64,000 nt of DNA. Source: Salipaludibacillus neizhouensis. GTDB taxonomy: Bacteria; Bacillota; Bacilli; Bacillales; Salisediminibacteriaceae. Below the pieces are notes generated by a model. That model saw nothing but the letters and a program-made list of their open reading frames with translations, was not told the origin of the DNA and ran no database searches. Location of the stretch: NCBI RefSeq assembly GCF_002886185.1, contig NZ_KZ614147.1, positions 203,426-267,425 on the forward strand, written 5' to 3'. Position 1 is the stretch's first letter. Each line of letters opens with the position of its first letter. Below, one piece after another: positions 27,689-36,681 of the stretch. The position numbers and the translations under genes were made by a program.

Positions 27689-27693
27689 AGCAT
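27689..27693 (+). repeat. 5 bp target duplication, right
   Basis: AGCAT, identical to 26558-26562. Confidence 0.85.
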
Positions 27694-28106
27694 AAACGAT
27701 AGATTGGTTTGTGAAAGTAGTGATAGTAAAAAAAAATACTAGAATTTGCTTGTTCGTTTTTTACTCCTTAATGAAATCTTTGATTTTCATGTCTTAAAAT
27801 TTTATTTATTGTATATTTTTTACATTCAATAATATACTTTCGCTGTCGAACCATACAAAATTATCCATAACTAAATAATTAAATCTTCATGAAATTTAAA
27901 ATCTAAAAATCTTATTTTTCTCTGTCTCCCTTAAGAGTGACGACTAATTCATAAAAATAACCCCAATAGGGTGTACTCTATTGGGATCTTTGTTCGCTTT
28001 TCATATTAAAAAAGTCTAAAACCACCGACAAAAAATACTTACTTTTTAGTTACTGTATACAATATTACATTCCAATGGTAATATTTAAGATTAAAAATAA
28101 TTTGAC
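27694..28106. other. Intergenic region
   Basis: About 410 bases, very AT-rich. Contains a hairpin CCCAATAG...CTATTGGG near 27963-27987, possibly terminating the minus-strand operon that ends at 28107. No gene recognised. Confidence 0.45.
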
Positions 28107-29336
28107 TCATTCAAATTCAAACGAATAATCTTCTTCTTTTCTCCAAATATATTCCTCTAATTTCATTCGGTTTTCTTCATGCTCGAAGAAAATCATAGAA
28201 GAAAGAGTCTTAAGCCATCCTTGATTAATTTTACTCGCATTTTTACTCATACCTATTTCACTAGCAATTAACTGCAAGTCTATACCATAGAAATTTTCAA
28301 GATCTGGAGCATGTATAATTAATTTTAAACCTTGTAATTGTGCCTCTATTTCTGTTAAATATTTTGTAAGAACTATTGGATGTTTTTCACTATGAGTATC
28401 CTCATCAATTACTACAACGACTCTTTTATTTATGGATAAAAATAACTTTGTAAAGAAAGGAATATGAGCTTTTCCATAAGGAGAATATATTTCTACGGAA
28501 GTTTCAAATTTTGTTTTTATATTTTGTAAAGCTATTACTTCTGATTCTCCTTCGACAATAACAATTGTTTCATTAAAAAGACATCTATAAAAATTTTCAG
28601 ATTTTAATGTTTGTTCTAAAAATATCCTAAAGAAAATTTCATTTTCATCGATATTTAATTTACTCCGAATATTAGCATCTTCGTTATATCCATCTCTTTT
28701 TCGAATACTTTCAATTTTATTTTTAGTTTCTCTGAACATACCTTTAATATCTTCTAACGATAACTGATTCATTTTAAAATTATTAAAGAGTATAACTTCT
28801 TTTAAATCAGCTTTTAATTCCGATAGCAACCTTACACTATGAGTTGCTATACGGACACAGAAGTTATTTTGAATGAGAATTTTCACAAATTTACCTATCA
28901 CTTTAATAAAGTCTTCATCTAAGTAATTTTCAGGTTCATCAAAACAAATATATTCTACATTATTAAAACTATAATCTGTAAAAATTGACATCAAATTATA
29001 TAATTTTTCTTGCCCTCTCGATTTGGTCTTGAATATACTGAGCTTCTTTTTAACATCGTTAGCATAATTAACTGCATTGATAATATTTGGCTGTATCTTT
29101 TCTAATTCGAAGAGTTCCTCACTTAATCCTCGATTCTCTTCATTTTGGAAAATGTAATCCCACTCAGCATAATCTATTTTCACACTCTTTTTAGAAGTCG
29201 AAAAATTTGGTAACCCTTCCTCATCAATTAAAACAGTGTAGGAATTATTACGTAAAAACTCTCGAAGTACGTATGATTTTCCACAACCATTTTTACCCAC
29301 TAAAAAATATAGCGGTAAAGCTTTACTTTCTAACAT
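28107..29336 (-). CDS. AAA ATPase with C-terminal TOPRIM domain (OLD-like nuclease candidate)
   Basis: About 409 residues. Walker A GKNGCGKS is unusually near the start (13-21). Walker B is in YICFDEPENYL and an ABC-type switch His in IATHS. The TOPRIM part follows with Glu in IVEGESE and the DxD-like VVVIDEDTHSE. This is the architecture of OLD-family nucleases, many of which act in phage defence. An upstream ATG at 29360 lies inside the preceding gene; the ATG at 29336 after AAGG is preferred and overlaps the partner gene by 14 bases, implying coupled translation. Target (DNA or RNA) unknown. Confidence 0.75.
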   Translation of the reverse strand: MLESKALPLYFLVGKNGCGKSYVLREFLRNNSYTVLIDEEGLPNFSTSKKSVKIDYAEWDYIFQNEENRGLSEELFELEKIQPNIINAVNYANDVKKKLSIFKTKSRGQEKLYNLMSIFTDYSFNNVEYICFDEPENYLDEDFIKVIGKFVKILIQNNFCVRIATHSVRLLSELKADLKEVILFNNFKMNQLSLEDIKGMFRETKNKIESIRKRDGYNEDANIRSKLNIDENEIFFRIFLEQTLKSENFYRCLFNETIVIVEGESEVIALQNIKTKFETSVEIYSPYGKAHIPFFTKLFLSINKRVVVVIDEDTHSEKHPIVLTKYLTEIEAQLQGLKLIIHAPDLENFYGIDLQLIASEIGMSKNASKINQGWLKTLSSMIFFEHEENRMKLEEYIWRKEEDYSFEFE

Positions 29337-30684
29337 TTTCCAACCTTTTTGCAACAGCATGACAATATTTCATATATAATTCTAAAATATCCACTCGTTG
29401 CAACCTCTCTTCTTTTAATTCACTGTCTCTTATCTGAATAAGAGATCGTACATCCTTCACTAAATTAAAATTCTCCAATTTTATATCTGTAAGTCTTTCT
29501 ATTTTTCTTATGAAATTCTGTAAATCTATTAACTGTTCTGGATACAAGAATGATAATTGCATATCTATTGCTCTCTCAAAAAACATACTTTTTATTTCAT
29601 AGGCAAGTTTTTTATCTGGTAACAGCTTTTCATCCCAGTTCCAACTACCTTCTATCTGCATTGTATACATTGCGGGGCTAATTAATTCTTTGTCTTCATC
29701 TGAAGGAACATAATTAAAAACATCTATTTTGTCTTTTATTTCATTTGGTAATTTATTATATTCACCTTCCCATAAAACTACTTTATCCTCAAAATAATCT
29801 ACAAGAATTCGATTACCATTATTTTCTTTTTCAATTAGCTCAATGTCGTATAAATAATAAAATTGAGTCAATATTTTTATTACTTCTTTTTTGAAAACAA
29901 CAAAACCATCTTCCTTGTCCCCTGTATAGTTACTAGGGTTATGAATTCTTATATGACCTATTCCTAGGTCTATTACTTGAATGTTCCGATGATTTTCTGA
30001 TTTAATTTCTTTTAACGGAATTCTTATACTTCCACGCACCCATATATTTTTCTCATTCGAATTAAAATCTATAAATCCCTTTTCGTTCCTTATTTCTGAT
30101 ATATCACTCACTATATGTTTATTGGTATTTCTATACTCAAACTCTGCTACTAATTCGTATTTAGGATACACATTACTTTGGGGTTCATTTACATAATCAG
30201 ATAGCAATTCTTTTAAAATGTAATAATTATCATCATTGTTCACAAAAAATATTGGCTGACCTTGTCTCTCATGATATTCACTATTAAAATAGGCTTCTAC
30301 ATACTTGTTGTTTGCTACTCCGTATTCAACATATCTCTCATCATTAGTTAACAGAGGATGCAATTGATAAATTTTTTTATTCTTGTAATTTCTATAGACT
30401 ATTAAGTTATACAAGAAGGGGCTCTCTTCATCCATATGATCTGGATCAGGTAAGTTAAAAATTAAATTATTTAATAGCCATGTCCTATTAATTTTGTTGT
30501 TTTGATGCATTAAAACTAATTTTAAATAAAAATCTTTTCCATCTTCTCCGATAAACTTCCCCTCATTAATAAGACTAGGAATATAAGCATTAACAAAATT
30601 CTCACGAAAAATATTTTCAATAACATCGAACACTTCTTCCAACTTTGAAATGTTTTCGAACTTATTTAGAAAATCATACTGCAT
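29323..30684 (-). CDS. Hypothetical partner of the AAA-TOPRIM protein
   Basis: About 453 residues, no recognised motif. AGGTGAGG precedes the ATG at 30684 (an in-frame ATG at 30717 lacks one). Composition is soluble, mixed alpha/beta, with many aromatic and acidic residues. The end LEMYMKYCHAVAKRLE-like segment is helical. It overlaps the next gene, so the two should be made together. It may be a sensor, an adaptor or a nuclease of unknown fold. This is the least characterised member of the defence block. Confidence 0.55.
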   Translation of the reverse strand: MQYDFLNKFENISKLEEVFDVIENIFRENFVNAYIPSLINEGKFIGEDGKDFYLKLVLMHQNNKINRTWLLNNLIFNLPDPDHMDEESPFLYNLIVYRNYKNKKIYQLHPLLTNDERYVEYGVANNKYVEAYFNSEYHERQGQPIFFVNNDDNYYILKELLSDYVNEPQSNVYPKYELVAEFEYRNTNKHIVSDISEIRNEKGFIDFNSNEKNIWVRGSIRIPLKEIKSENHRNIQVIDLGIGHIRIHNPSNYTGDKEDGFVVFKKEVIKILTQFYYLYDIELIEKENNGNRILVDYFEDKVVLWEGEYNKLPNEIKDKIDVFNYVPSDEDKELISPAMYTMQIEGSWNWDEKLLPDKKLAYEIKSMFFERAIDMQLSFLYPEQLIDLQNFIRKIERLTDIKLENFNLVKDVRSLIQIRDSELKEERLQRVDILELYMKYCHAVAKRLENVRK

Positions 30685-30856
30685 TTTTTCCCACCTCACC
30701 TTTAATCTAATATCCATCAGCTAAGGTGCTGTTTTTACTCACAACACCTTTTTCAATTTTTTTTACTTCCACCTGAACATTTCTCATTTGGTGCTATCTT
30801 TTGCACTCATTTTTCCTTTATATATGAAGGGATTCTTGATTTGGAATAAAGTTTGA

Positions 30857-31783
30857 TTAAACTTCTTCAGGGAACATTTTAATATACAAGTCTTTAATAT
30901 CTTCTTTCAATAAATTTGAATCGTTTAACTCTGCCCAATCATATATATTTTTAAACAGCTGTGTTTTGATCCAATATCTTGCTTCATAAGACATAATAAA
31001 TGAATCCTCAATGGAATTGTAGTCATATAATGATTTATTCTGACTTCTTAAAACTTTCTTTAATAAGTAAAATACAATATTCGATAAATCATGACCATTT
31101 ACTAACTGTAATAAGTCATATTTGTTTTTTAATAGTTCATCTATCTTTTCTTCAATGAAATTCGCTTCTGCAACCGAATTACCTCTGTTAAATGAGTAGT
31201 TACAAACGGCCTTTATTAATTTTTCTCTTCCTCTAAACTTCAATGTTCTATCATCAATGAAATCTTTGTATTTCAAAGCATTTCCATCTATTTTTTCAGG
31301 TTTAAATGCTAATCCTAGATTATGAATATGATGTGCTAGTTTTAGTAAACCTATTTGCTCAGCAATAATCAAAATAATTACTCTTAATTGTATTCCATTT
31401 AAAAAGGTTTCTAATTTTTCTGTTGTAACGTACATATTTATAGCTGTCTCTAAAGCTGGAGATTCAAACATCATTACTTCAATATCATGATAATCTGTTA
31501 AAAATAGATTATCTACATTCGCTTCATTTTTTGTAAGTTTAGAAAAATCTGAATCAATTATTCCAACCTTTTTATTAAATCCACGATTATTTAATATTTT
31601 AATAACTGTTTGAACTTTATCTTTTCCACCTACTTGTTTAATTTCAACTTGATTACCCATGTTTAAAAACTTAGTATATAGTTTATAATCTTTCATTCCT
31701 TCAACCACCAAGTATGTTCCTTCAAATGTAGGATCTTGCATAATTGCATTTGCAGTTCTATCTGCTGTCATATCTTTAAACAA
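30857..31783 (-). CDS. DUF4435/TOPRIM protein, AriB-like effector of a PARIS-type system
   Basis: A 308-residue protein with a TOPRIM-like N-terminal half: Glu28 in YLVVEGMKDYKLY, and the acidic pair D77/D79 in GIIDSDF, then DYHDIEVMMFES. This is the DUF4435 pattern of AriB. The reading frame begins with TTG directly adjacent to the stop of the ATPase gene, preceded by AAGGGGTGG; an internal ATG five codons in is possible. In PARIS, AriB is released by AriA on sensing a phage anti-restriction protein and acts as a toxic nuclease on tRNA. The assignment is by domain pairing. Confidence 0.72.
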   Translation of the reverse strand: MFKDMTADRTANAIMQDPTFEGTYLVVEGMKDYKLYTKFLNMGNQVEIKQVGGKDKVQTVIKILNNRGFNKKVGIIDSDFSKLTKNEANVDNLFLTDYHDIEVMMFESPALETAINMYVTTEKLETFLNGIQLRVIILIIAEQIGLLKLAHHIHNLGLAFKPEKIDGNALKYKDFIDDRTLKFRGREKLIKAVCNYSFNRGNSVAEANFIEEKIDELLKNKYDLLQLVNGHDLSNIVFYLLKKVLRSQNKSLYDYNSIEDSFIMSYEARYWIKTQLFKNIYDWAELNDSNLLKEDIKDLYIKMFPEEV

Positions 31784-33115
31784 TTATTCCACCCCTTTTA
31801 ACTCAACTCGCAGGTCCCAATTGTTGGAAATTATATCAGGCGAATGTGTAGCTATAAGAATGTCTAATTTATTTAATTTATGAATTTCTTTTAAATCTGA
31901 AATAAATTTATTTTGCCATGAAATATGTAAAGAAATTTCTGGCTCATCAATTAATATTAGGGAGTTAGGATAAGAATTAAAAATTAGTTTATAAAATAGA
32001 ATTAATTCATTTTTTTCTCCTGATGAAAGTTGTTCTAGGGGTATTAATTTATATTTATTATTTTCATCCGAAATAACACTAGACTTGAATAAAAAACCAT
32101 CATCCTTGTTAGCGTATAATGTTTTATGTTTAAATCGTTCATTAATAATATTTAAAAGTAATCTAATTTTTCCTGCTACTTCATCGAATATACTCAGTTT
32201 TTCAAAACTATCTTCAACATAAAGCATAAGGACATCCTTTACAACTTCCTCTGTATTTTCAATTGAAAATAGATCTGAATTTTTTTCAGTTTCAACTAAT
32301 CCCACTTCATCAAGTAAATTGCGCTTATCTTCCAATGCTTTAAGTTTATTATTTAAATCATCTTCTGAAATATTATGTCTTCCATTTTTAAGTTTATCTA
32401 ATAACCGGTTAGGATATGTTCTATCTAACTTAGAAGATAGTTCTGTGGATTCTGTTAACTTTTGTTTTATCAAATCTGTTAATTCTTTAGAATTTTTTTT
32501 AACTGTTTCAATAGGAGCTCTATCTGAATAATCAAAGTCTAATACCCTTTGAGTCTCGATCAATGTGACATTTAAATTTTCATACCTCTCCAGAAACCAT
32601 TCCGGAGGATGTGATTCTTTAATGAGATCCTGACTAATATATGTTGAATAATCTGCACCATACTTTTCAATAACTTCTCTATGATTATATAGTTCTCCAC
32701 TATGTCTATGTTCCCAATGAGTAGGGCCTGCTCTTCTTAAATATCCATTTTTCGCTCGTGCGATTTGCATAGCATCCCTTTTATGTCTCTCAGGAGTCAA
32801 ATCATCTAGTCGCATTATAAATAGTTCGTCTAAATTACTTTGACTTACTACCAATGAAATCTCTTTTTCGTTCTCATATTGCTTATAAATAGTCCAAGAA
32901 GTATCATCATCAAATTTAAACATTAATTCTTTAAAATCAATATTTTTAAAACGAAAAATATTACCATTAAAGAATGATTCTACCATTTCTAATATTATAG
33001 TTTTACCTAGTCCATTTTCTCCTATTATAATTGTTATCCCACGTTCATTTTTAAGTTTTATTTCATGATCAAATATTCCAAATAATTTTGCCACAGATAT
33101 TTCTTTTAATTTCAT
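31784..33115 (-). CDS. AAA15-type ATPase, AriA-like sensor of a PARIS-type system
   Basis: About 443 residues. Walker A IGENGLGKT is at about 31-39. The long middle is charged with coiled-coil character (about 195-275). Near the end are the ABC-like signature LSSGEKN, Walker B LILIDEPEISLH and the switch IATHSPD. Size and order (ATPase first, DUF4435 second, zero spacing) match AriA-AriB. A start six codons upstream (33133) is possible, but neither has a strong ribosome-binding site. In the known system AriA forms a homo-hexameric scaffold that sequesters AriB. Confidence 0.75.
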   Translation of the reverse strand: MKLKEISVAKLFGIFDHEIKLKNERGITIIIGENGLGKTIILEMVESFFNGNIFRFKNIDFKELMFKFDDDTSWTIYKQYENEKEISLVVSQSNLDELFIMRLDDLTPERHKRDAMQIARAKNGYLRRAGPTHWEHRHSGELYNHREVIEKYGADYSTYISQDLIKESHPPEWFLERYENLNVTLIETQRVLDFDYSDRAPIETVKKNSKELTDLIKQKLTESTELSSKLDRTYPNRLLDKLKNGRHNISEDDLNNKLKALEDKRNLLDEVGLVETEKNSDLFSIENTEEVVKDVLMLYVEDSFEKLSIFDEVAGKIRLLLNIINERFKHKTLYANKDDGFLFKSSVISDENNKYKLIPLEQLSSGEKNELILFYKLIFNSYPNSLILIDEPEISLHISWQNKFISDLKEIHKLNKLDILIATHSPDIISNNWDLRVELKGVE

Positions 33116-33291
33116 CTCATCATCCCATCCCATATGTTTATAATCTCTATATAGTAAATTTTAACATGTTAACCTCAAATTAGTTAATTAATTTCTTTCT
33201 AGCAGTTATATTAACTTATCTCTATTATCATATAACATATATTTAACAGTTTAATTTCAAACTTAAATAACCTACTTCTTCGATAATCTGG

Positions 33292-33493
33292 CCCTATTCA
33301 CATAGAAAAAGCGCAATTCTTATTATGAATTGCGCCTGATTGTTGCAGATTGAATCGCTAGGAATTAGGTACTAAAAGGAATCTAGCTTATGGCACTAAC
33401 GCTTGCCGGTTAGTGCAAAATAATTATATTTTCACCATACAAATTTAGATGATATGACCATTAACTTCCGTTGTTCCTGAGACACCCATTCGT
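33292..33493. repeat. Dispersed ~200 bp structured repeat, copy A
   Basis: About 85-90% identical to 46687-46886. Opens with a perfect hairpin GCGCAATTC/GAATTGCGC, followed by GCACTAAC...GTTAGTGC and a long conserved tail ending CCTGAGACACCCATTCG. Non-coding in both places. Confidence 0.75.
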
Positions 33494-33588
33494 AAATTGA
33501 GACATTTTTTTATGCCATCAAATGTACTTTTGATGGCATAAACCGTAGAATACTTCTAGGGTTTTTATTTGGTCTGATATTGAATCAC
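33494..33588. other. Hairpin-containing spacer
   Basis: Contains a perfect 12 bp inverted repeat TATGCCATCAAA/TTTGATGGCATA at 33511-33540 downstream of the SEFIR gene. T-tract placement fits termination on the plus strand better than on the minus strand. Confidence 0.4.
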
Positions 33589-34560
33589 TTATTTTAAGTG
33601 GAGTGAAATTTGATTTTTCCATATTTCTTTCACTATAAGTTCAGGGCTATTAGCATCATTGTTCCCCATTATATTCATTGTCATCTTTAGGGTAATTTTA
33701 TTTTTTTTATCAAATTCGTGTGATATAGCTTCATTGTACGAGTTATTATTAGAGAAAGTCATATGCCTTCCATAAGAAAGATGTATAGTATTTTGTCTAA
33801 ACATTCCTCCTAACCACAGCTTGATTCCCGTTTTATAATCCCCATCTACATATAAATTGAAGACTGTTTTTGTATTGTCCATTCGATTTTCTTGAAATTC
33901 AAAATTAGGGTTTGAAGATTTTATTTGTACAAATAACTCTGATAGCAATTGAACAATGTCCTTATAACTTTGATTCATAAATTCTTCTATGTCTTTATCT
34001 GTGAACCGTTTTAAGTTAGGTATTTCCATGTCCGAAAAAGTGCTTTTTGGTTGTTGAGTGGATTGTCTAGGTTTTAATATCGGAGCTTTACCTAATGGTT
34101 CTATCTCATATAACAGTTCCCCATATATTCGATGTAATAGTTCATCGAAAGCCTCATTGAATGTACTTTCATCCGAAAAATCAATCGCATAGTAGCCTCT
34201 TAGATGAAAAGGAATCACTTTTTGAAATTCCCCTTGATGCTTAGTTATAAAGATTATTTTGTCTGGGTCTTCTTGTAAAAGTGGAAGGGATAAAATTGTC
34301 TCGAACCCAACTCCCCCTTGAAAGCTATCTGCCTTTTCAGCGTATTTTTCAGTCAAAACAATAATTATGAAGTCATTCTTTTGTAAATTGGTTATCATCA
34401 TTTGATTCAGATTTATCGTACTTGATTGTGTAAGATGCCTATCAATTGTAGCATCCACCCCGTTTCCCCTTAACTTATTAACAAAATCCATTACCCACTG
34501 TTTATGTTGTTCACTATCCCAACTATAACTAACAAATGCTGTTCTTGTACTTTGTTCCAT
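33589..34560 (-). CDS. SEFIR/TIR-domain protein
   Basis: About 323 residues. The N-terminal SEFIR/TIR-like domain runs RTAFVSYSWDSEQHKQWV, then GVDATIDRHL, DFIIIVLTEKYAEKAD and a Gly-Gly-Val-Gly-Phe-Glu motif. That last Glu is the candidate NADase catalytic residue. The C-terminal ~150 residues are unrecognised and may be a sensor. GGGGAG lies 5 bases before the ATG at 34560; the frame extends upstream but overlaps the preceding gene. SEFIR proteins are known single-gene phage defences acting by NAD+ depletion. Here it is preceded by a second gene 28 bases upstream. Confidence 0.72.
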   Translation of the reverse strand: MEQSTRTAFVSYSWDSEQHKQWVMDFVNKLRGNGVDATIDRHLTQSSTINLNQMMITNLQKNDFIIIVLTEKYAEKADSFQGGVGFETILSLPLLQEDPDKIIFITKHQGEFQKVIPFHLRGYYAIDFSDESTFNEAFDELLHRIYGELLYEIEPLGKAPILKPRQSTQQPKSTFSDMEIPNLKRFTDKDIEEFMNQSYKDIVQLLSELFVQIKSSNPNFEFQENRMDNTKTVFNLYVDGDYKTGIKLWLGGMFRQNTIHLSYGRHMTFSNNNSYNEAISHEFDKKNKITLKMTMNIMGNNDANSPELIVKEIWKNQISLHLK

Positions 34561-34588
34561 CAAAACTCCCCTTATTTCTATGATATTT

Positions 34589-35398
34589 TTAATAACTTGG
34601 TTTCCACTCACCATTCTTATAATTAATTGACCCAAACACCCCTCCTGCATTCCATAAAACATCAAAGGCTTTTTTTAGGGGGATAGTCACTTGTTCTTGT
34701 TGTTCTTCTTCAATTGCTACCCTTGGAAGAGTAATTTCGTTTTTATCAATCCTATAATGGTCAACAAAATATTCGAATGGAAGTTCTAGGTTATAGTTTA
34801 GAGTTCCAACTAATGTAATGTGGATACGGAATGGACCCTTTATACCTAATTCATTTAAAACCTTAATATATTTACTTGTAATATCAATAACCGATGATTC
34901 AAATCTTGATGCAAATAATTTTTTCTCACTTACATTAAAAAATCGGTCACTAACAGCTTCGATACAACCATTTCTAAACACCTGTGTATAGACATTTTTA
35001 TTATGAGTTAGATATCCATCGTAATTATACCGATAATCGTATGCTCCATATCCGAATGGAGGGAGTTGTGGTGCTTTATGTTGCAGAACTGAAATATCTA
35101 ATTGCTGTTCCTCTTGTTCAAACACATTTAGAGGAATTAGATGAAAAATCGCTTTTGTATCTGATTCAAATTCTATTGGAAGTTCATTGTTCTTAATAGT
35201 ATCTATCCTAGATGTAATAAACGATTGAATATTGCTTTCAACTTTCTTCTGCCTTTCTTTATGTAGACAACTTAAAGTGTCATATAATAATTCCGATATT
35301 TCTTTTGTAGTATGTAAAGAAGTCTGTGCTTCGCCAAGCTCCAACATAACTGTTAACTTTCTATCTAGAGATTTTACTCGGTTTAGAAGATTGTCCAT
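34589..35398 (-). CDS. Hypothetical protein upstream of SEFIR gene, resembles C-terminal part of AlbA_2-type proteins
   Basis: A 269-residue protein. The N-terminal half is helical (about 1-75). The second half, with KAIFHLIPLNVF, YTQVFRNGCIEAVSDRF and FRIHITLVGTL, recalls the region following AlbA_2 domains in other proteins, but the AlbA_2 domain itself is absent. Same strand as and close to the SEFIR gene, so probably one operon. Role unknown; possibly a trigger or regulator of the SEFIR effector. Confidence 0.5.
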   Translation of the reverse strand: MDNLLNRVKSLDRKLTVMLELGEAQTSLHTTKEISELLYDTLSCLHKERQKKVESNIQSFITSRIDTIKNNELPIEFESDTKAIFHLIPLNVFEQEEQQLDISVLQHKAPQLPPFGYGAYDYRYNYDGYLTHNKNVYTQVFRNGCIEAVSDRFFNVSEKKLFASRFESSVIDITSKYIKVLNELGIKGPFRIHITLVGTLNYNLELPFEYFVDHYRIDKNEITLPRVAIEEEQQEQVTIPLKKAFDVLWNAGGVFGSINYKNGEWKPSY

Positions 35399-35805
35399 CG
35401 TAAATGCCCCCTGAAAGTGTTATTATTAGTTTCTTTAATAATTGTACCACTTGGGAAAATAATCTGGAACTGAAATTCATACAAACCTTATCTTCGTTAG
35501 AGTACAATATTAAAAAGGATGCATATTTTAAGTAGTTCATTTACCGTGGAGAAAACATCAAAGCACATAACAAATAGCATATGGTTTCGAAGTCCTTTTA
35601 ACAACCATTTTAACAATTGATTTAACACGCAAAAACGCTTGGATAAGTTATGTATCCAAGCGTTTTTCATTGTTTTCATTTATACTCCTTATTCAACTAA
35701 AGCTCCTCCTATAGTTAACGTACATTGTTTCACAAACTCGTTTTTGAAGTTAAATGAGATACTATATCATAATATAAGAAAAGCACGACATAACTGAAGC
35801 TAAAA
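35399..35805. other. Intergenic region
   Basis: About 400 bases. Apart from the terminator at 35631 and the promoter expected just upstream of the SEFIR operon, no feature recognised. Confidence 0.45.
35631..35667. terminator. Bidirectional terminator
   Basis: Perfect 15 bp stem AAAAACGCTTGGATA with TATCCAAGCGTTTTT, 7-base loop; A-run and T-run on either side allow action on both strands. Confidence 0.85.
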
Positions 35806-36519
35806 TTATACTGATTCAGCTCTACCTCTTGCCTTAAGTACACAAATATAATTATCCAACATTGTCTCTACTTTCTCATGTCTATTGTTTTTCACACTTC
35901 CACTTCCAGATAAATCCTTAAGCATGAATTTACTTTTTTCTTCATTCTCAAAAAACATTTTCAAGTTTTCCTCTTCTATCCATTTATCCAATTCATTATC
36001 ATTACTAAAATACTTACCAAAATATCCACCTTGAAAACAATCATGAAGAAAATGGGGAACATAATCAAAATACGGTTTTGCACTACGTTCACAATTTATT
36101 CTTCTATTAGGTAAAATCATAACATTTTCTCTTTTCATTCCTCGCCTAAATAATTCTGAGAGTTTTACAACTATTGGTTCATTAACTGGGAGAAATTCTT
36201 CTAAATCATGTTTAATAAATTCGTTTAAAAAAGCCATTTTATTATTTATATTTCCTATTTTCTTTAAAAATGGATATTGATTGAGTCTTACTAATGAAAA
36301 TCTTAGTGGTAACCACAAAGAAATAATTGTGTCTGCTTCTAAATTTCCATCTGTTAATTGACAATCCAAATCATTTTCTTTTCTAAAATTATCATGCAGT
36401 TTTTCATTTCCTTTATATGGCACTTTAGGTTTGTTATTTTCGTAATACATCCACTGCTGAATTTTTTTCTCAATAGGTTTTAACGTCTCAACACTTTCCA
36501 TTGTTTTTAGACCCTCCAT
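35806..36519 (-). CDS. Hypothetical protein, second gene of a two-gene unit
   Basis: A 237-residue protein, no family firmly recognised. Contains TIISLWLPLRFSLVRLNQYP, EFLPVNEPIVVKLSELFRRG and an acidic/basic C-terminus. Two possible starts (36519, or the ATG six codons in) both have purine-rich upstream sequence. It follows the nuclease-like gene at 36682-37434 by about 160 bases on the same strand. A functional link with that gene is inference from position only. Confidence 0.5.
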   Translation of the reverse strand: MEGLKTMESVETLKPIEKKIQQWMYYENNKPKVPYKGNEKLHDNFRKENDLDCQLTDGNLEADTIISLWLPLRFSLVRLNQYPFLKKIGNINNKMAFLNEFIKHDLEEFLPVNEPIVVKLSELFRRGMKRENVMILPNRRINCERSAKPYFDYVPHFLHDCFQGGYFGKYFSNDNELDKWIEEENLKMFFENEEKSKFMLKDLSGSGSVKNNRHEKVETMLDNYICVLKARGRAESV

Positions 36520-36681
36520 ACCTGCCCTTTAGAACAATAAGAGTTCTATCCTGTTAAACTAACGCAACCGAAAGTACAATGTCTTTGTTAACTTTCTGTT
36601 CATTAATAAAGAGTTTTAGGAATAGGTAATTAAATGTTTTTCTTTTTTTCATATCTTATGAAACAAGTCTGCCTTATGTTG

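Noticed and set aside
35497-35679. 60-residue minus-strand frame possibly from a transposase
   Set aside because: It covers a perfect terminator hairpin and has no recognisable transposase motif.
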